A stretch of DNA of 64,000 nucleotides from Serratia rhizosphaerae (GTDB lineage Bacteria; Pseudomonadota; Gammaproteobacteria; Enterobacterales; Enterobacteriaceae), in the NCBI RefSeq assembly GCF_009817885.1, contig NZ_CP041764.1, forward strand, positions 186,001 to 250,000. The letters are read 5' to 3'. The notes beneath the pieces are model-generated. The model saw only the letters and a program-made list of their open reading frames with translations, searched no databases and had not been told where the DNA came from. The position numbers and the translations under genes were made by a program. This document shows positions 14,944 to 23,754 of the stretch, piece after piece; the stretch's first letter is position 1; each line of letters begins with the position of its first letter.

Positions 14944-15261
14944 ATGTCAAATAACCCTAACGCAATCATCAAGTCACTGGAGATCACAAATAATTACGCA
15001 CTGGCCGACGGCATAGAAAAAAACACCATTCTTGCTCTAGTCTGCGATGACAATGACACCCCTTTACCCGGCCAGGTTGTAACTTTTGAAGTCGGCCCAG
15101 GAGCCAATATTACAAGCCAAGTGTCAACCAACGTACTAGGGCAAGCCCTTACATCATTGACCAGCACCACGGCAGGCGGTTACACAGTGACAGCCTCTGT
15201 TAACCCTGGCTACATCTGGGCTGTAGGGCCAATTATTTTTGTTGAAAGCAGGGGAAAATAA
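14944..15261 (+). CDS. Single bacterial Ig (Big_1) domain protein, no signal peptide
   Basis: 105 residues: MSNNPNAIIKSLEITNNYAL opens a single Big_1 (invasin-like) domain with the usual ADGxxxN, PGQVVTFEV, TSLTSTTAGGYTVTASV strands. There is no signal peptide, lipobox or membrane helix. AAGGA lies upstream of the ATG at 14944. The protein shares its NPNA opening with the 1206-residue protein at 30234-33854 and, as DPNA, with the 102-residue one at 29556-29864, so these are one family. It lies in the lysis region of the prophage on the opposite strand, AT-richer than its neighbours. How it leaves the cell, if it does, is unknown; phage-mediated lysis or virion attachment are possibilities. 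Confidence 0.7.
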   Translation: MSNNPNAIIKSLEITNNYALADGIEKNTILALVCDDNDTPLPGQVVTFEVGPGANITSQVSTNVLGQALTSLTSTTAGGYTVTASVNPGYIWAVGPIIFVESRGK

Positions 15262-15296
15262 CCTAATTACCTCAATAATTTTTCTTAAAATGATAC

Positions 15297-15413
15297 CGGT
15301 GGCTGGCAGTTCAGGGTAATACCGTGACAGCCACCGTCACTGACAATAATGAAAAAATACTGTTCTGGAAAAACTTGAATGGCGTTTACGGCATTGATGA
15401 TATTTCAGCATAA
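15297..15413 (+). pseudogene. Remnant of an Ig-domain protein C-terminus
   Basis: A frame without start codon reads WLAVQGNTVTATVTDNNEKI then LFWKNLNGVYGIDDISA and stops. The first part resembles the final strands of an Ig-like domain. It follows the one-domain Ig gene and probably is the broken end of a once longer Ig protein or of another fibre. Confidence 0.4.
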
Positions 15414-15420
15414 GCTCTCC

Positions 15421-17100
15421 TTAATGTGCGGAATGCACGGACAAAGGCCAGACCGGATATTCCTCATCCAGATCGTCACGTAGAATATCGAGATACTCCC
15501 TGAGATCATGGGCCTTCTCCGCATCGCCAGGGCGAGGTGTACTGTGCTCGTACATTAGAATTTCACTGGTGATAATACGGATTTCACGGACCAGAATGCT
15601 TCTGGCCCGGTTAGCGAGCAGCGTCGCATCTCGGCTGACTGTGCCGTCAGACCAAACCCAGGTACCGTCTATGGAACAATCATCCGGGAGTGAATCCAGC
15701 CCGCGCACTGACAATTTCCATGGCCACATATTGACTGGAGTCGAGTCAATCAGACGGATGATGCCGGTGTCAGGTTCGTACGCAATAAACACGGCACCAG
15801 TCAGCAGGAAGCGGGCCTGATACCAATCCACACCGTTTTCATCCCGCAGACAGATGATAGGCTTACCATCAACGTTCCCCGCATCTGTATTATAGTAGGG
15901 CTGGCAGTTGGCTAACTCTGTGAGATCCCTATGCGGCAAATCAGCAAAGATATTCACGCTGGCGACAGGCAAAGTTTGCATCTGTAGTGTTGATGCATAC
16001 GGCGCCGTGTACGGTGCCCCGTTGATGATGTACTGCAGGGGGCGATAAAGCGCAAAACCGACCTGATGCCCCTCGTTCCCGTTACCACCGGTGAGAACAC
16101 ACCCCCATGGTGCTTCAACCAGCCCCCCATCCATGGTTAATGACCCTTGCGTTCCGAGCTGGGTCCCTGTAACAAAATTACCAGCCACCCAGTCACTGGT
16201 AGCATAAGGCGACAAATCGATGGGCTGGGGATTATTCGGGCTATACACCCGCTGACCGGCCTCATTGATCACGTCGGCATTCATCGTGCCGTTGACCTGC
16301 AGGGAGACGCTGCCGTCGGCAATGTTTCGCCAGAGCGATATCAGCCATCCCTGCGTGTCGGCATAATCGAGTTTTTGATGCGTGCCATCTGAAAATACGG
16401 ACATCGACACATCATTACCGGCAGAGTCCTGAACATCCAGCGACAGCGTCTTGCCCGTCGTGGCATTGCGTACGGCGAGCCACGTCGCCGTCAGCGCCCC
16501 TGTCGCATTGCCCCCGGTAATGGAGATGAAATCCCCGGTGCTTGCCGTGGCGGCCGACCCCAGTCCAAGGTTGTCACGCGCCGCCTGCTGTGCGGTATCA
16601 CCCGTCTTCGCAATTTCATCCAGATTCTTATCCTGCCGCAGGTAGAGCGTGTCGGCCTGTTTTTCGGTCAGATAGGCCGTATCCGTCACCACCAGCGTGA
16701 CATCCGTGGTGGCAGAAAGCGCCAGCACGACCAGGATCTCCAGCGACACCGCAAAACCGCTGTCCGGCGCGGGTTTATCCTGGGCGGCATAATTCCCCAC
16801 CGCATAGAGCGTCCCGTCTGACGCATAAATGGCCACGCCGCGGAGGGTGTAGCCGCCACTGTCCGCCGGGATGATGCACTGGGCAACAATCTCCGACGGG
16901 TCGTCAGCGCTGACCTCCAGCGCGCTGATGGCGCCGCGGTACACTTCATTCACAAAAGCGGTCAGCGCCGGATCCGGCGTAAAATCGACGCCGCCGTCAC
17001 ACACACCAAATTCGGACAGTTCAACCGATTCGCCTGCGGCATGCGCCGCTGCCTCCAGCTCGGCGCCGGCATCGGTCACCAGGACATAATAATCACTCAT
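15421..17100 (-). CDS. H: Tail fibre protein gpH-like
   Basis: 559 residues. The N-terminal ~150 residues match the phage tail-collar fibre domain (DYYVLVTDAGAELEAAAHAA, FGVCDGGVDFTP, GYTLRGVAIYASDGTLYAVG) that anchors the fibre to the baseplate. The middle is a beta-rich shaft with LYLRQDKNLDEIAKTGDTAQ and DNLGLGSAA repeats common in P2-like fibres. The final ~70 residues (RSILVREIRIITSEILMYEH through EEYPVWP) resemble the C-terminus of tail-fibre assembly proteins, suggesting either a fusion or a shared tip motif. It overlaps gpI by 8 bp. With the collagen fibre at 1458-3149 the particle had two fibre types. Confidence 0.8.
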   Translation of the reverse strand: MSDYYVLVTDAGAELEAAAHAAGESVELSEFGVCDGGVDFTPDPALTAFVNEVYRGAISALEVSADDPSEIVAQCIIPADSGGYTLRGVAIYASDGTLYAVGNYAAQDKPAPDSGFAVSLEILVVLALSATTDVTLVVTDTAYLTEKQADTLYLRQDKNLDEIAKTGDTAQQAARDNLGLGSAATASTGDFISITGGNATGALTATWLAVRNATTGKTLSLDVQDSAGNDVSMSVFSDGTHQKLDYADTQGWLISLWRNIADGSVSLQVNGTMNADVINEAGQRVYSPNNPQPIDLSPYATSDWVAGNFVTGTQLGTQGSLTMDGGLVEAPWGCVLTGGNGNEGHQVGFALYRPLQYIINGAPYTAPYASTLQMQTLPVASVNIFADLPHRDLTELANCQPYYNTDAGNVDGKPIICLRDENGVDWYQARFLLTGAVFIAYEPDTGIIRLIDSTPVNMWPWKLSVRGLDSLPDDCSIDGTWVWSDGTVSRDATLLANRARSILVREIRIITSEILMYEHSTPRPGDAEKAHDLREYLDILRDDLDEEYPVWPLSVHSAH

Positions 17101-17638
17101 CGCGTCTCTTCGCCTTTATCGTGACAGACTGGCGGGTGAATATGCTCCCGCCGATATAACAGTTGCCATACACCTTTTCCGGGGTAACCCGGATATCGCC
17201 CAGAAAACTCCGGGCATTCTTGGCATCGCTGATGTGGCTGAATATCTTCTGCAGCTCGTCGGTACTGACGCTGTTGCCGTGAACCACCACCCGAAAGGTG
17301 TACGGCTCGCCCTGCGGGGTGTCCCCGAACCACTCGATGACATCAATCAGGCGATCGACAGACGCCAGCGCCTGCCTGACCGCGCCCGGGGTCCCGCGTT
17401 TTTTATTGACCGAGGCGGCACTTTTAATCACATCCCGTTTTTGCTGCTCCGTCCATTCGTCGTCCCACCAGGTCACACCAAACTCCCACGCCAGCCAGGG
17501 CAATAGATCGGCGGGACATTTGTCGGGATTTTTGACGTCGCGAATATCAAAAAGGACATCGCCGACGTGGCTCATGACGATTTCCAGCGCCTGCTCCGGC
17601 TGCGTGGCATTGGGCGGGAGCAGCGTGCGAAATGTCAT
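17093..17638 (-). CDS. I: Baseplate protein gpI
   Basis: 181 residues of the P2 gpI family: LLPPNATQPEQALE at the start, the diagnostic CPADLLPWLAWEFGVTWWDD and KRDVIKSAASVNKKRGTPGA segments. gpI forms the outer wedge of the baseplate and connects to the fibre. It overlaps gpJ upstream and the fibre downstream, confirming the J-I-H operon order. Confidence 0.9.
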   Translation of the reverse strand: MTFRTLLPPNATQPEQALEIVMSHVGDVLFDIRDVKNPDKCPADLLPWLAWEFGVTWWDDEWTEQQKRDVIKSAASVNKKRGTPGAVRQALASVDRLIDVIEWFGDTPQGEPYTFRVVVHGNSVSTDELQKIFSHISDAKNARSFLGDIRVTPEKVYGNCYIGGSIFTRQSVTIKAKRRDE

Positions 17639-18567
17639 AACCCCTCCGGGCGTATGCCCTGGGTCGACGCGGTGGATGCGGTCAGGGTAATGGCAGTACA
17701 GTACGTTGCCTCGCCGGTGCCGGCATCGAGGGTCTCCAGCGGTTCCGTCAGCGTCACGTCCTCAACACCCGGCTGCTTCAGGGCCTTATAGACCCCGGCA
17801 ATCGACAGCGGCACGCCAATCCGGTGAACGCTGTCGGCATAACGCTGCATGGCCTGCTTCGCCGCCGCCATCACCGTCTGTGCATCCGGTCCGCTGCCGG
17901 TTATCAGGGTCGCCGTCACGGCATACTCTATGAGGGTGGCCGCCTTCACCACGACATAATCCGTCAGCGGACGGATAAAATCGGCGTTGAGCGCAGCACC
18001 AACGGTATCAAGCAGCGCCTGGCCGGGTACCCCGCCACCGTCATTACTCAGCACATACACCTCGACGTGGCCGGGAGAAATCGCCTTATCTTCCTGTGGC
18101 CCGTAGGCTTTGGCATCCCGCACCGCGCCGTCGGCAGACAGCGCAAAATACTCATAGGCCTGTATCGAGCCTGCCGTATTGCGTGCGTACCAGCTGAGCC
18201 GGATACGCAGGCGAAACGCGTCGTCCCCTTCCATCACCGCATCGGTCGGTGGGACAGGGGTATCGTCCGCCGGGGTGATCACCAGCCGGTAAATGCCAAA
18301 ATTGGCGCCCAGCTGGTCGAGGTCTGCGCCCCTGGCATAGGCCAGCAACGTAGCCAGCACCCCGGCGTTCGTGCGGGCAACATTGACCATCTCGCGATAG
18401 CAGCTGATTTGCAGCAGTTTGACCGCCGGGTCACTGTCCAGCAGCGCAGTAAATACCGGGTCAAGGGCCTGCAGCTCGGCCAGCCGCTGTGCCAGCAGAT
18501 CCTCGAAGGCCGGCATCTCGATGACGGAAGGCGGCGGTAATTGACTCAGATCGATAACGTCACTCAT
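17635..18567 (-). CDS. J: Baseplate protein gpJ
   Basis: 310 residues, P2 gpJ family (Baseplate_J). Seen are the IDLSQLPPPSVIEMPAFEDL start, LLAYARGADLDQLGANFGIY, RLRIRLSWYARNTAGSIQAY and the C-terminal PGVEDVTLTEP region. Forms the baseplate wedge with gpI and W. Four-base overlaps with W and I show tight coupling. Confidence 0.9.
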   Translation of the reverse strand: MSDVIDLSQLPPPSVIEMPAFEDLLAQRLAELQALDPVFTALLDSDPAVKLLQISCYREMVNVARTNAGVLATLLAYARGADLDQLGANFGIYRLVITPADDTPVPPTDAVMEGDDAFRLRIRLSWYARNTAGSIQAYEYFALSADGAVRDAKAYGPQEDKAISPGHVEVYVLSNDGGGVPGQALLDTVGAALNADFIRPLTDYVVVKAATLIEYAVTATLITGSGPDAQTVMAAAKQAMQRYADSVHRIGVPLSIAGVYKALKQPGVEDVTLTEPLETLDAGTGEATYCTAITLTASTASTQGIRPEGL

Positions 18568-18899
18568 AGTTCGATATTCTCCAGCAGAACGGCGCGCTGC
18601 GTTTCAACGTCCGTGGCATGAATGCTGAGCCGGATGACCCCATTGCCGACCTGCAGCACGTCAATGCTGTTAATCACAATGCGCGGCTCCCAGCGGGCCA
18701 GCGCGCCGGCGGCAGCCATCACGACCCGCATGGTGGTGGTGCGATCGGCAGGATGGTCAACCAGGTCAATCAGGTTGCTGCCGTAGCCGGGCCGCATCAC
18801 GCGGGTGCCGACGGGCGTGCTCAGAATGTCCTGGACGGACTGGCGGATATGGTCGAGACCGGACAGTGGCTTGCCGGTCAACCGGCTCATTCCCTGCAT
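18564..18899 (-). CDS. W: Baseplate protein gpW (gp25-like)
   Basis: 111 residues of the GPW/gp25 family: GLDHIRQSVQDILSTPVGTR and MRPGYGSNLIDLVDHPAD are diagnostic (the xRPxYG motif and Asp-Leu stretch). It has lysozyme-like fold ancestry but is structural, linking sheath and baseplate. The start could be the first ATG or the one four codons later (MSRLTG), each with a modest ribosome site. It is preceded by a terminator-like hairpin that overlaps the V stop. Confidence 0.9.
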   Translation of the reverse strand: MQGMSRLTGKPLSGLDHIRQSVQDILSTPVGTRVMRPGYGSNLIDLVDHPADRTTTMRVVMAAAGALARWEPRIVINSIDVLQVGNGVIRLSIHATDVETQRAVLLENIEL

Positions 18900-18911
18900 A
18901 ACATCACCATT

Positions 18912-18936
18912 AAAAAGCCCGGCTCACTGGCCGGGC
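18912..18936 (-). terminator. Terminator-like hairpin between V and W
   Basis: On the minus strand GCCCGGC and GCCGGGC form a 7-bp stem followed by TTTTTA; the V stop codon lies in the loop. It is as good as a Rho-independent terminator, inside what should be one operon, so it probably attenuates or requires antitermination. Confidence 0.7.
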
Positions 18937-19499
18937 TTCTCCTCTGACTGCATGGTCTGGTTCGGCGGATCGGTGACACCGCCACCGTCGCCGTTTTCAT
19001 TGTGGGTATGCCCATTGTGGGTGTCGCGCATCTGCTGCAGGGTGCCGTTTTTATCACTCACCTCGCCGGTCACTTCCAGATCGCCGGTCAGCACCAGCCT
19101 GCCGCCCTCGGGCAGGCTGACGTTCAGGGTATTGGCCCCCGTGCTGTACCCGACCGCGGCGCCGTTGCCGAAACGGACAAGATAATCGCCGGAGTTGTCC
19201 GACGGCGGCGCCCGATCGTCGGTAAATCCGGCCGGAAACACCAGACCGGCACGCGTTTCACCGCCGGGGCTCAGCACCAGCACCGAGGCCCCCACCGCCG
19301 GCAGCGCCCAGACGCTGACCCCGTCATCGGCCAGGCCGGCCAGCCGCAGCCAGCCGCTTTGATGAAGCTGACCGGAGACCGGGTCGCTGCCGAATGTCAC
19401 CCGGCAACGCGGCGGGCTGATCTGCACCGCCACCACATTGCCGAACCGGATCATGCGCGCCACGCGCCGTGATAAATCTGCCAGTGCATAATCAGCCAT
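18924..19499 (-). CDS. V: Baseplate spike protein gpV
   Basis: 191 residues of the P2 gpV spike family: an N-terminal OB-like domain (GNVVAVQISPPRCRVTFG, SGWLRLAGLADDGVSVWALP, GASVLVLSPGGETRAGLV), a beta-helix stretch with TLNVSLPEGGRLVLTGDLEV, and a C-terminal THNGHTHNENGDGG tip with the His-x-His iron-binding motif of membrane-piercing spikes. It overlaps the U gene. The C-terminal tail after the motif is unusually rich in Glu, Gly and Gln. Confidence 0.9.
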   Translation of the reverse strand: MADYALADLSRRVARMIRFGNVVAVQISPPRCRVTFGSDPVSGQLHQSGWLRLAGLADDGVSVWALPAVGASVLVLSPGGETRAGLVFPAGFTDDRAPPSDNSGDYLVRFGNGAAVGYSTGANTLNVSLPEGGRLVLTGDLEVTGEVSDKNGTLQQMRDTHNGHTHNENGDGGGVTDPPNQTMQSEEKPGQ

Positions 19500-20115
19500 C
19501 GAACACCCCGCCGATCACCTTTTTCATCGTCTTCAAAGCCTCGCGGAGTCTGGTGTCCTTGTCCCGGAATCCCAGTGACAGGGTTTCCGGCACGGTCTGC
19601 CCGTCCGCCAGCCTTTCACCGTAATACTGCAGGCTCAGGGTGATGGTCTGGTGCTTCGCCTGGCTGTTCGGGCGAAACTCATCCATCACCTGGCTGAGCT
19701 CCGTCATGACCCAAAACCCCATCACCTTGCCCGTGCCCGCCACCAGCATCAGCGGGGTTTTCGTGCTCGCCTGCAGGCGCAACTGCTCGACCGGATCATC
19801 GGAAACGTCGTTAATCAGTCCGTATTTTGTCAGCGCCATCGTCAGCAATGAGGGGTTGATCAGTGTCGCGTAGAGCTCGCAGTCGAATTTGAGCGTCGGC
19901 CTCTTTTTACCGGTGTATTGCAGCAGATCGGGCTTGCCGATACGCCCCTGGGCCGCCCAGGTCCACGAATCGCTCAGGCTCAGCTTGCTGTAGGCCAGGG
20001 TGCTGAGCTGGAAAATAAAGTCGCCCCACATCATCAGCGGCGGCAGCTGATCCAGATAGTTTTCGACCTGCTCGCGGGCATTTGCCCTGAGCACGGACAG
20101 CACATTCGTGTTCAT
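19492..20115 (-). CDS. U: Tail protein gpU-like
   Basis: 207 residues. The segment LPPLMMWGDFIFQLSTLAYS followed by SWTWAAQGRIGKPDLLQYTG and a FRPNSQAKHQTITLSLQYYG strand matches the P2 gpU fold, a tail completion/terminator protein. It is longer than P2 gpU (159 aa). In P2 U follows the tape measure, here it lies directly before V and after a tube-like gene, so the tail module is rearranged. Confidence 0.75.
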   Translation of the reverse strand: MNTNVLSVLRANAREQVENYLDQLPPLMMWGDFIFQLSTLAYSKLSLSDSWTWAAQGRIGKPDLLQYTGKKRPTLKFDCELYATLINPSLLTMALTKYGLINDVSDDPVEQLRLQASTKTPLMLVAGTGKVMGFWVMTELSQVMDEFRPNSQAKHQTITLSLQYYGERLADGQTVPETLSLGFRDKDTRLREALKTMKKVIGGVFDG

Positions 20116-20618
20116 AATATAAGGCTCGTCACGTCATCAGGGATGTTCAGCACGTTAATGCCCATGATTTTTCGCAGTCCGAGGAGCGGGTTTATCTCAA
20201 GCAGCGGCATGATACCGTCCGCCGCCACCCGGTAGTAGTTCACCGTGACCGTCATGGTGTGCCCCGTATCGGCCTTGTTATCCGTGCCCGAGTCATCCGG
20301 GCGGATGGTGTCGATGTACCCTTCGACCTCATCCTCAAGGTAATCAATGCCCCCGTCCCCCTGGTACGCCCGGCGGACGGTCAGCCTGGCTTTGATACCA
20401 GGAATAAAGCCAAAAAATAAAAAGGACGAGTAACCGTGCCCGACAAACTTGTAGGTGGCCGTCATCGGTTTGGTGCCGCGGTCTATCCCTACCGGGGCAT
20501 TCATGGCGCCCGTTTTAAACCACGTCCGCTCGACCGCGATTTCAGGCGGGGTATAGGTCACCGTATCGGACAGCGCAATACCGTTCATAAAGAGACTGCA
20601 GCCGCGATAAATCGACAT
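20112..20618 (-). CDS. Second tail tube-like protein
   Basis: 168 residues with the tube-family pattern: LFFGFIPGIKARLTVRRAYQ (compare LAMFGFAQGRKVRAQIRRVY in FII at 10994-11506), EDEVEGYIDTIRPDDSGTDN, then TVTVNYYRVAADGIMPLLEI and RKIMGINVLN. It is therefore a paralogue of the tube. It may be a tube initiator or adaptor ring at the head-proximal or baseplate end, as in systems with several tube proteins, but this is inference. It is overlapped by U downstream and adjoins the tail-terminator-like gene upstream. Confidence 0.75.
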   Translation of the reverse strand: MSIYRGCSLFMNGIALSDTVTYTPPEIAVERTWFKTGAMNAPVGIDRGTKPMTATYKFVGHGYSSFLFFGFIPGIKARLTVRRAYQGDGGIDYLEDEVEGYIDTIRPDDSGTDNKADTGHTMTVTVNYYRVAADGIMPLLEINPLLGLRKIMGINVLNIPDDVTSLIL

Positions 20619-21170
20619 TTATGCCTCCTCGTCAGGCCCGCGCCGGGCCAGCAGGGTGTAATCATCCTTATGGGCGCCCCCCACGTCAGGGGAGATACCC
20701 ATCCATACTTCTTTCAGCGTTGGTGCACCGGTATCATCGAACAGATCCATGCCGACGGCCACGCACTGCTCAATCGTCACACACCAGGCGTGATGCGAAG
20801 CCAGCGCCTTTTCATCCAGATAGATATTGCCGCTTTCCGCCGAGACGAACTGCGCCGGCCCCGTTCCCGGGCCGAACTGCCGCTGATGGATCCAGCCGGT
20901 AAACAGCAGTGCCGCATTTCTGATTTTTCGGTTGTAGCCCTCTGCGGCCAGTTCCCGGACAATATAAAAATTGCAGGTCAGGTTCACCGTGAGCTTTCCT
21001 CCCAGGCAGGCCTCGCTTTCCTCCCAGCGCTCTATATCAAAAAACACCGCCGGGGTCTCATAGCCATCGCCCATCTCGCTGTAGATCCCGACCGTTTTAA
21101 AGATATCCAGACTCCGGAGCGCGGCCTCTACGGCCGATATGTAGTCTTCAAAATTCAGTAATCCGTTCAT
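20619..21170 (-). CDS. Minor tail / tail terminator-like protein
   Basis: 183 residues. MNGLLNFEDYISAVEAALRS, PAVFFDIERWEESEACLGGK, FYIVRELAAEGYNRKIRNAA and the DYTLLARRGPDEEA end recall the lambda gpU/Gp37-like tail terminator group, which caps the tail tube and connects it to the head. It lies between the gpZ-like gene and the second tube gene, where such a protein is expected. Assignment rests on position and general pattern. Confidence 0.6.
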   Translation of the reverse strand: MNGLLNFEDYISAVEAALRSLDIFKTVGIYSEMGDGYETPAVFFDIERWEESEACLGGKLTVNLTCNFYIVRELAAEGYNRKIRNAALLFTGWIHQRQFGPGTGPAQFVSAESGNIYLDEKALASHHAWCVTIEQCVAVGMDLFDDTGAPTLKEVWMGISPDVGGAHKDDYTLLARRGPDEEA

Positions 21171-21826
21171 CTGCGCCTCCCGGTTTTCAGATCAAAATGA
21201 ACATTGCCCGCCACGCGCGCATTGAGATCCTGTTCGAAGTAACGCCAGAAGACCGGCCCGATATTGTTAAAAATATGGTCGTCGATGGCATCTTCCATTC
21301 CTTCCGCCACCGGGATGCGGGCTTCCCTGATGCGTCCGTCGTCACCGCGGATCCAGACGCTGCGATAGCCGTAACGTTTCCCGATAAAAGCCCTGTCGAA
21401 CGTCGTGGGGGACAGCCCTTTCCCGGCGGGGAGAAAGGTGACTTTCCCGGTTTTTTGGGCCGCCCCCTTGTTTTTCCGCCGACTGTCGCCCATGCCGCTG
21501 AGTTTGCCCTTCAGTTCATGGAGTCGGAACGGGTTCAGCCCGTACCAGATTTTTGCTCCCCGGATCTGCAGGCCCGAAAGACTGCGCCCCTCCCGGCCGG
21601 CATTGCGCTGTTTTTTAAACGGCCTGACGCGCCGCCGGGCGATGGATTTTTTCCTGACTCCGGCCTGCGTCATCATCAGCATGACAGAATCGCGATACAG
21701 CTTGCTGACTGTCCGGGTCAGTGCGCGGTTATAAGCGCCGACGTACTGGGCCTGGGTGGCATTCAGGGCCTGTTTGAGGCTTTCCATGGCCGAAACATCG
21801 ATATCAAAAACCTGGGCGTTGACCAT
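21167..21826 (-). CDS. Z: Minor tail protein Z-like (tail completion)
   Basis: 219 residues, basic. The N-terminal TQAQYVGAYNRALTRTVSKL and VRKKSIARRRVRPFKKQRN, followed by IRGAKIWYGLNPFRLHELKG, are typical of the prophage minor tail protein Z family, which acts in head-tail joining of lambdoid phages. A C-terminal DHIFNNIGPVFWRYFEQDLN helix completes the family pattern. Coupled with the following gene by a four-base overlap. Confidence 0.8.
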   Translation of the reverse strand: MVNAQVFDIDVSAMESLKQALNATQAQYVGAYNRALTRTVSKLYRDSVMLMMTQAGVRKKSIARRRVRPFKKQRNAGREGRSLSGLQIRGAKIWYGLNPFRLHELKGKLSGMGDSRRKNKGAAQKTGKVTFLPAGKGLSPTTFDRAFIGKRYGYRSVWIRGDDGRIREARIPVAEGMEDAIDDHIFNNIGPVFWRYFEQDLNARVAGNVHFDLKTGRRR

Positions 21827-21846
21827 GACACCTCCCTCAGGCCCAT

Positions 21847-22224
21847 TCAGTAAACGCTGTACGCGCTATTATCGCTGTCGGTGACCGGATCGAGATAAAC
21901 CACCAGCAATCCGGCCCCATCCGGCTGAACCTCCCTGACAGAAAAATCCGTCCAGCCGTCCCACGTGATAGCGCCGTCCGGCGTCAGCGCCTTGCCTCGC
22001 GGCACGCTCACGACATCACGCGAAGACAGGCCGTCGGCGTCAGTGGCCATGAGCGTCAGGGTTATCACCTTGCCCTGCACAAAGCCGCCATCGGGCAGAT
22101 CCGTACGGGTATACGGCTCGTCAAACACGGCAAGAACGCTCCCGCCCTTGGGCAGTCTGACCGGCCGGCCAAACGTCGCTATCATCTGCCGGTCGCCGTG
22201 ACGCAAATCGTCATCGTAGTTCAT
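21847..22224 (-). CDS. Head-tail joining / head completion protein
   Basis: 125 residues, mostly beta: MIATFGRPVRLPKGGSVLAV, VFDEPYTRTDLPDGGFVQGK, VSVPRGKALT, then ITWDGWTDFSVREVQPDGAG. This order resembles the lambda gpFII-type head-tail connector fold. It follows the gpFI-like gene with a four-base overlap, exactly where FII lies in lambda. Family call by position and pattern. Confidence 0.7.
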   Translation of the reverse strand: MNYDDDLRHGDRQMIATFGRPVRLPKGGSVLAVFDEPYTRTDLPDGGFVQGKVITLTLMATDADGLSSRDVVSVPRGKALTPDGAITWDGWTDFSVREVQPDGAGLLVVYLDPVTDSDNSAYSVY

Positions 22225-22640
22225 ACCGCATCCGCGTAATTTTCATCAATGAGTGCCTCGGCCTCATCGGCATCCACCACAATCACCTGGCCGGCCGGCA
22301 CCACTTCACAAACACGTTTCACCACCTCCGGACGACGCTTGTTTACGCCTTCCTTGTAGTGCCAGATGTCTACGGTCGCTTTCAGAAGAATGTGGCGAAG
22401 CGGCGCCCCGCCTTTTTCTCGTATTTCCGGCTGCAATTCAGCAGGTATTGTGGCCGCGGTAATCGGCTCGCCGACGGCGGCAATGTCCCCTTCGCCATCG
22501 TCATCATCCAGCATGCTGAGCTCCAGCCTTGCCTCACTCAGGCGAGCCTCAAGTTCGGGTTTACTGCCCTCAATACTGAGCTGGCGGCCCAACTGGCCAC
22601 TCAACGCATTGAGTTCCGCGATCAGTTCTGGTTTGTTCAT
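22221..22640 (-). CDS. DNA packaging protein gpFI-like
   Basis: 139 residues. The N-terminal MNKPELIAELNALSGQLGRQ with GSKPELEARLSEARLEL parallels lambda gpFI, whose N-terminus helps terminase find proheads, and the C-terminal half (RHILLKATVDIWHYKEGVNK, GQVIVVDADEAEALIDENYA) fits the decoration-contacting domain. A GTG six bases upstream and two ATGs compete; the second ATG at 22640 has the best spacing from GAGG. As terminase is gone, it has no partner in the window. Confidence 0.75.
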   Translation of the reverse strand: MNKPELIAELNALSGQLGRQLSIEGSKPELEARLSEARLELSMLDDDDGEGDIAAVGEPITAATIPAELQPEIREKGGAPLRHILLKATVDIWHYKEGVNKRRPEVVKRVCEVVPAGQVIVVDADEAEALIDENYADAV

Positions 22641-22691
22641 CATCACCTCGGACAGATGGCGGGAAACCCGCCATATAAGGAAAAAACGGCG

Positions 22692-23744
22692 TTACGCCAG
22701 CTGCACAACCACAAATGCGTCCGGATCCGGCAGGAACATCGCCGGCGCAGATTGCGTCATGGTCATGGTGACACCCGGGTCGCCAGTGATGGTCCAGGTT
22801 TTGGGAAAGCGAGTCCCTTCCACCAGTCCCTCACGGATCGCGTCTTCATCCATGATGGCGCCGTAGGTACGCAACCCTCGGGTCAGGGTGTTGCCCAGCA
22901 CCAGGGTGTTTTCCGGCATAAAGCGCGTTTTCTCACCGGTATCCGGATCGATGTACTGTCCCTTGTAAACGACAATCATCACGTCGCCATAAAACCCCTT
23001 GTAGCTGACCACATCCCCCAAATCCTTCAGGGCCGTCTCGAGGCGGCTTCTGGAGCCGCGACGCGTATCCAGTTTCTCGCGAAACCGCTTAAAGCCGTTG
23101 AGGGTTTTCCAGGCCAAACCGTCCAGCACAATAATATCGACGGCACCGGACGCATTGTCGGCATACCGGTCGATATCGTCCGTCGGATCGAACGTGTCCG
23201 GATCCTGCGCGGACCACGCGGTACTGCCGGACTGGATGATGTTGTTTTCCGGGCTGCGCTGCATATCGATTTCCTGCGTCGGGAACCGATCGCTGGTCAG
23301 CGTATACTTGCCATACAGCACCGCCTGCACACCCTGGTACTCCTCGAGCTGCAAGATGGACATCTCTTCATCCCTGAGGTTCTGCGCAATGATGGCGGCG
23401 CGGCGCTCTGTCAGTGACAGCGGCTGCGACGGATCTTCACCCGGACGGCGCTTGATGCTCTGGCCGGAATTAACCGTATGTTTGGATTTGACATACCCCG
23501 GCTTGAAGCTGCTGGTTGTCGACCCCCGGGAGTGATCGACCTTGCCCGTCACCATCGGTGCGCAATACACCGCCATCGGCACTTCGCCCGGGATTTTATC
23601 CAGGTAGACCTCCTCGGTCTGAAAGGTGAAGGTGTCAGGGAAAAACAGCTCGAGAAAAAGCTGCCTGAATTTGAATTTCTGAGTCACCGCGCCCAGCAAC
23701 TCACGCATGGTGTAGTAGGAGGTAACTGCTGTATTTTCGGACAT
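22692..23744 (-). CDS. E: Major capsid protein, lambda gpE type
   Basis: 350 residues, the length of lambda gpE (341). Family landmarks: YYTMRELLGAVTQKFKFRQL, FPDTFTFQTEEVYLDKIPG, SIKRRPGEDPSQPLSLTERR, the VLDGLAWKTLNGFKRFREKL helix, and the C-terminal DPGVTMTMTQSAPAMFLPDP. The ATG at 23744 follows AGGAA; an upstream in-frame start at 23795 lacks a ribosome site. Intact. It shows that the head half of this myovirus is lambda-like, a known but less usual combination. Confidence 0.9.
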   Translation of the reverse strand: MSENTAVTSYYTMRELLGAVTQKFKFRQLFLELFFPDTFTFQTEEVYLDKIPGEVPMAVYCAPMVTGKVDHSRGSTTSSFKPGYVKSKHTVNSGQSIKRRPGEDPSQPLSLTERRAAIIAQNLRDEEMSILQLEEYQGVQAVLYGKYTLTSDRFPTQEIDMQRSPENNIIQSGSTAWSAQDPDTFDPTDDIDRYADNASGAVDIIVLDGLAWKTLNGFKRFREKLDTRRGSRSRLETALKDLGDVVSYKGFYGDVMIVVYKGQYIDPDTGEKTRFMPENTLVLGNTLTRGLRTYGAIMDEDAIREGLVEGTRFPKTWTITGDPGVTMTMTQSAPAMFLPDPDAFVVVQLA

Positions 23745-23754
23745 ACAAAATTCC

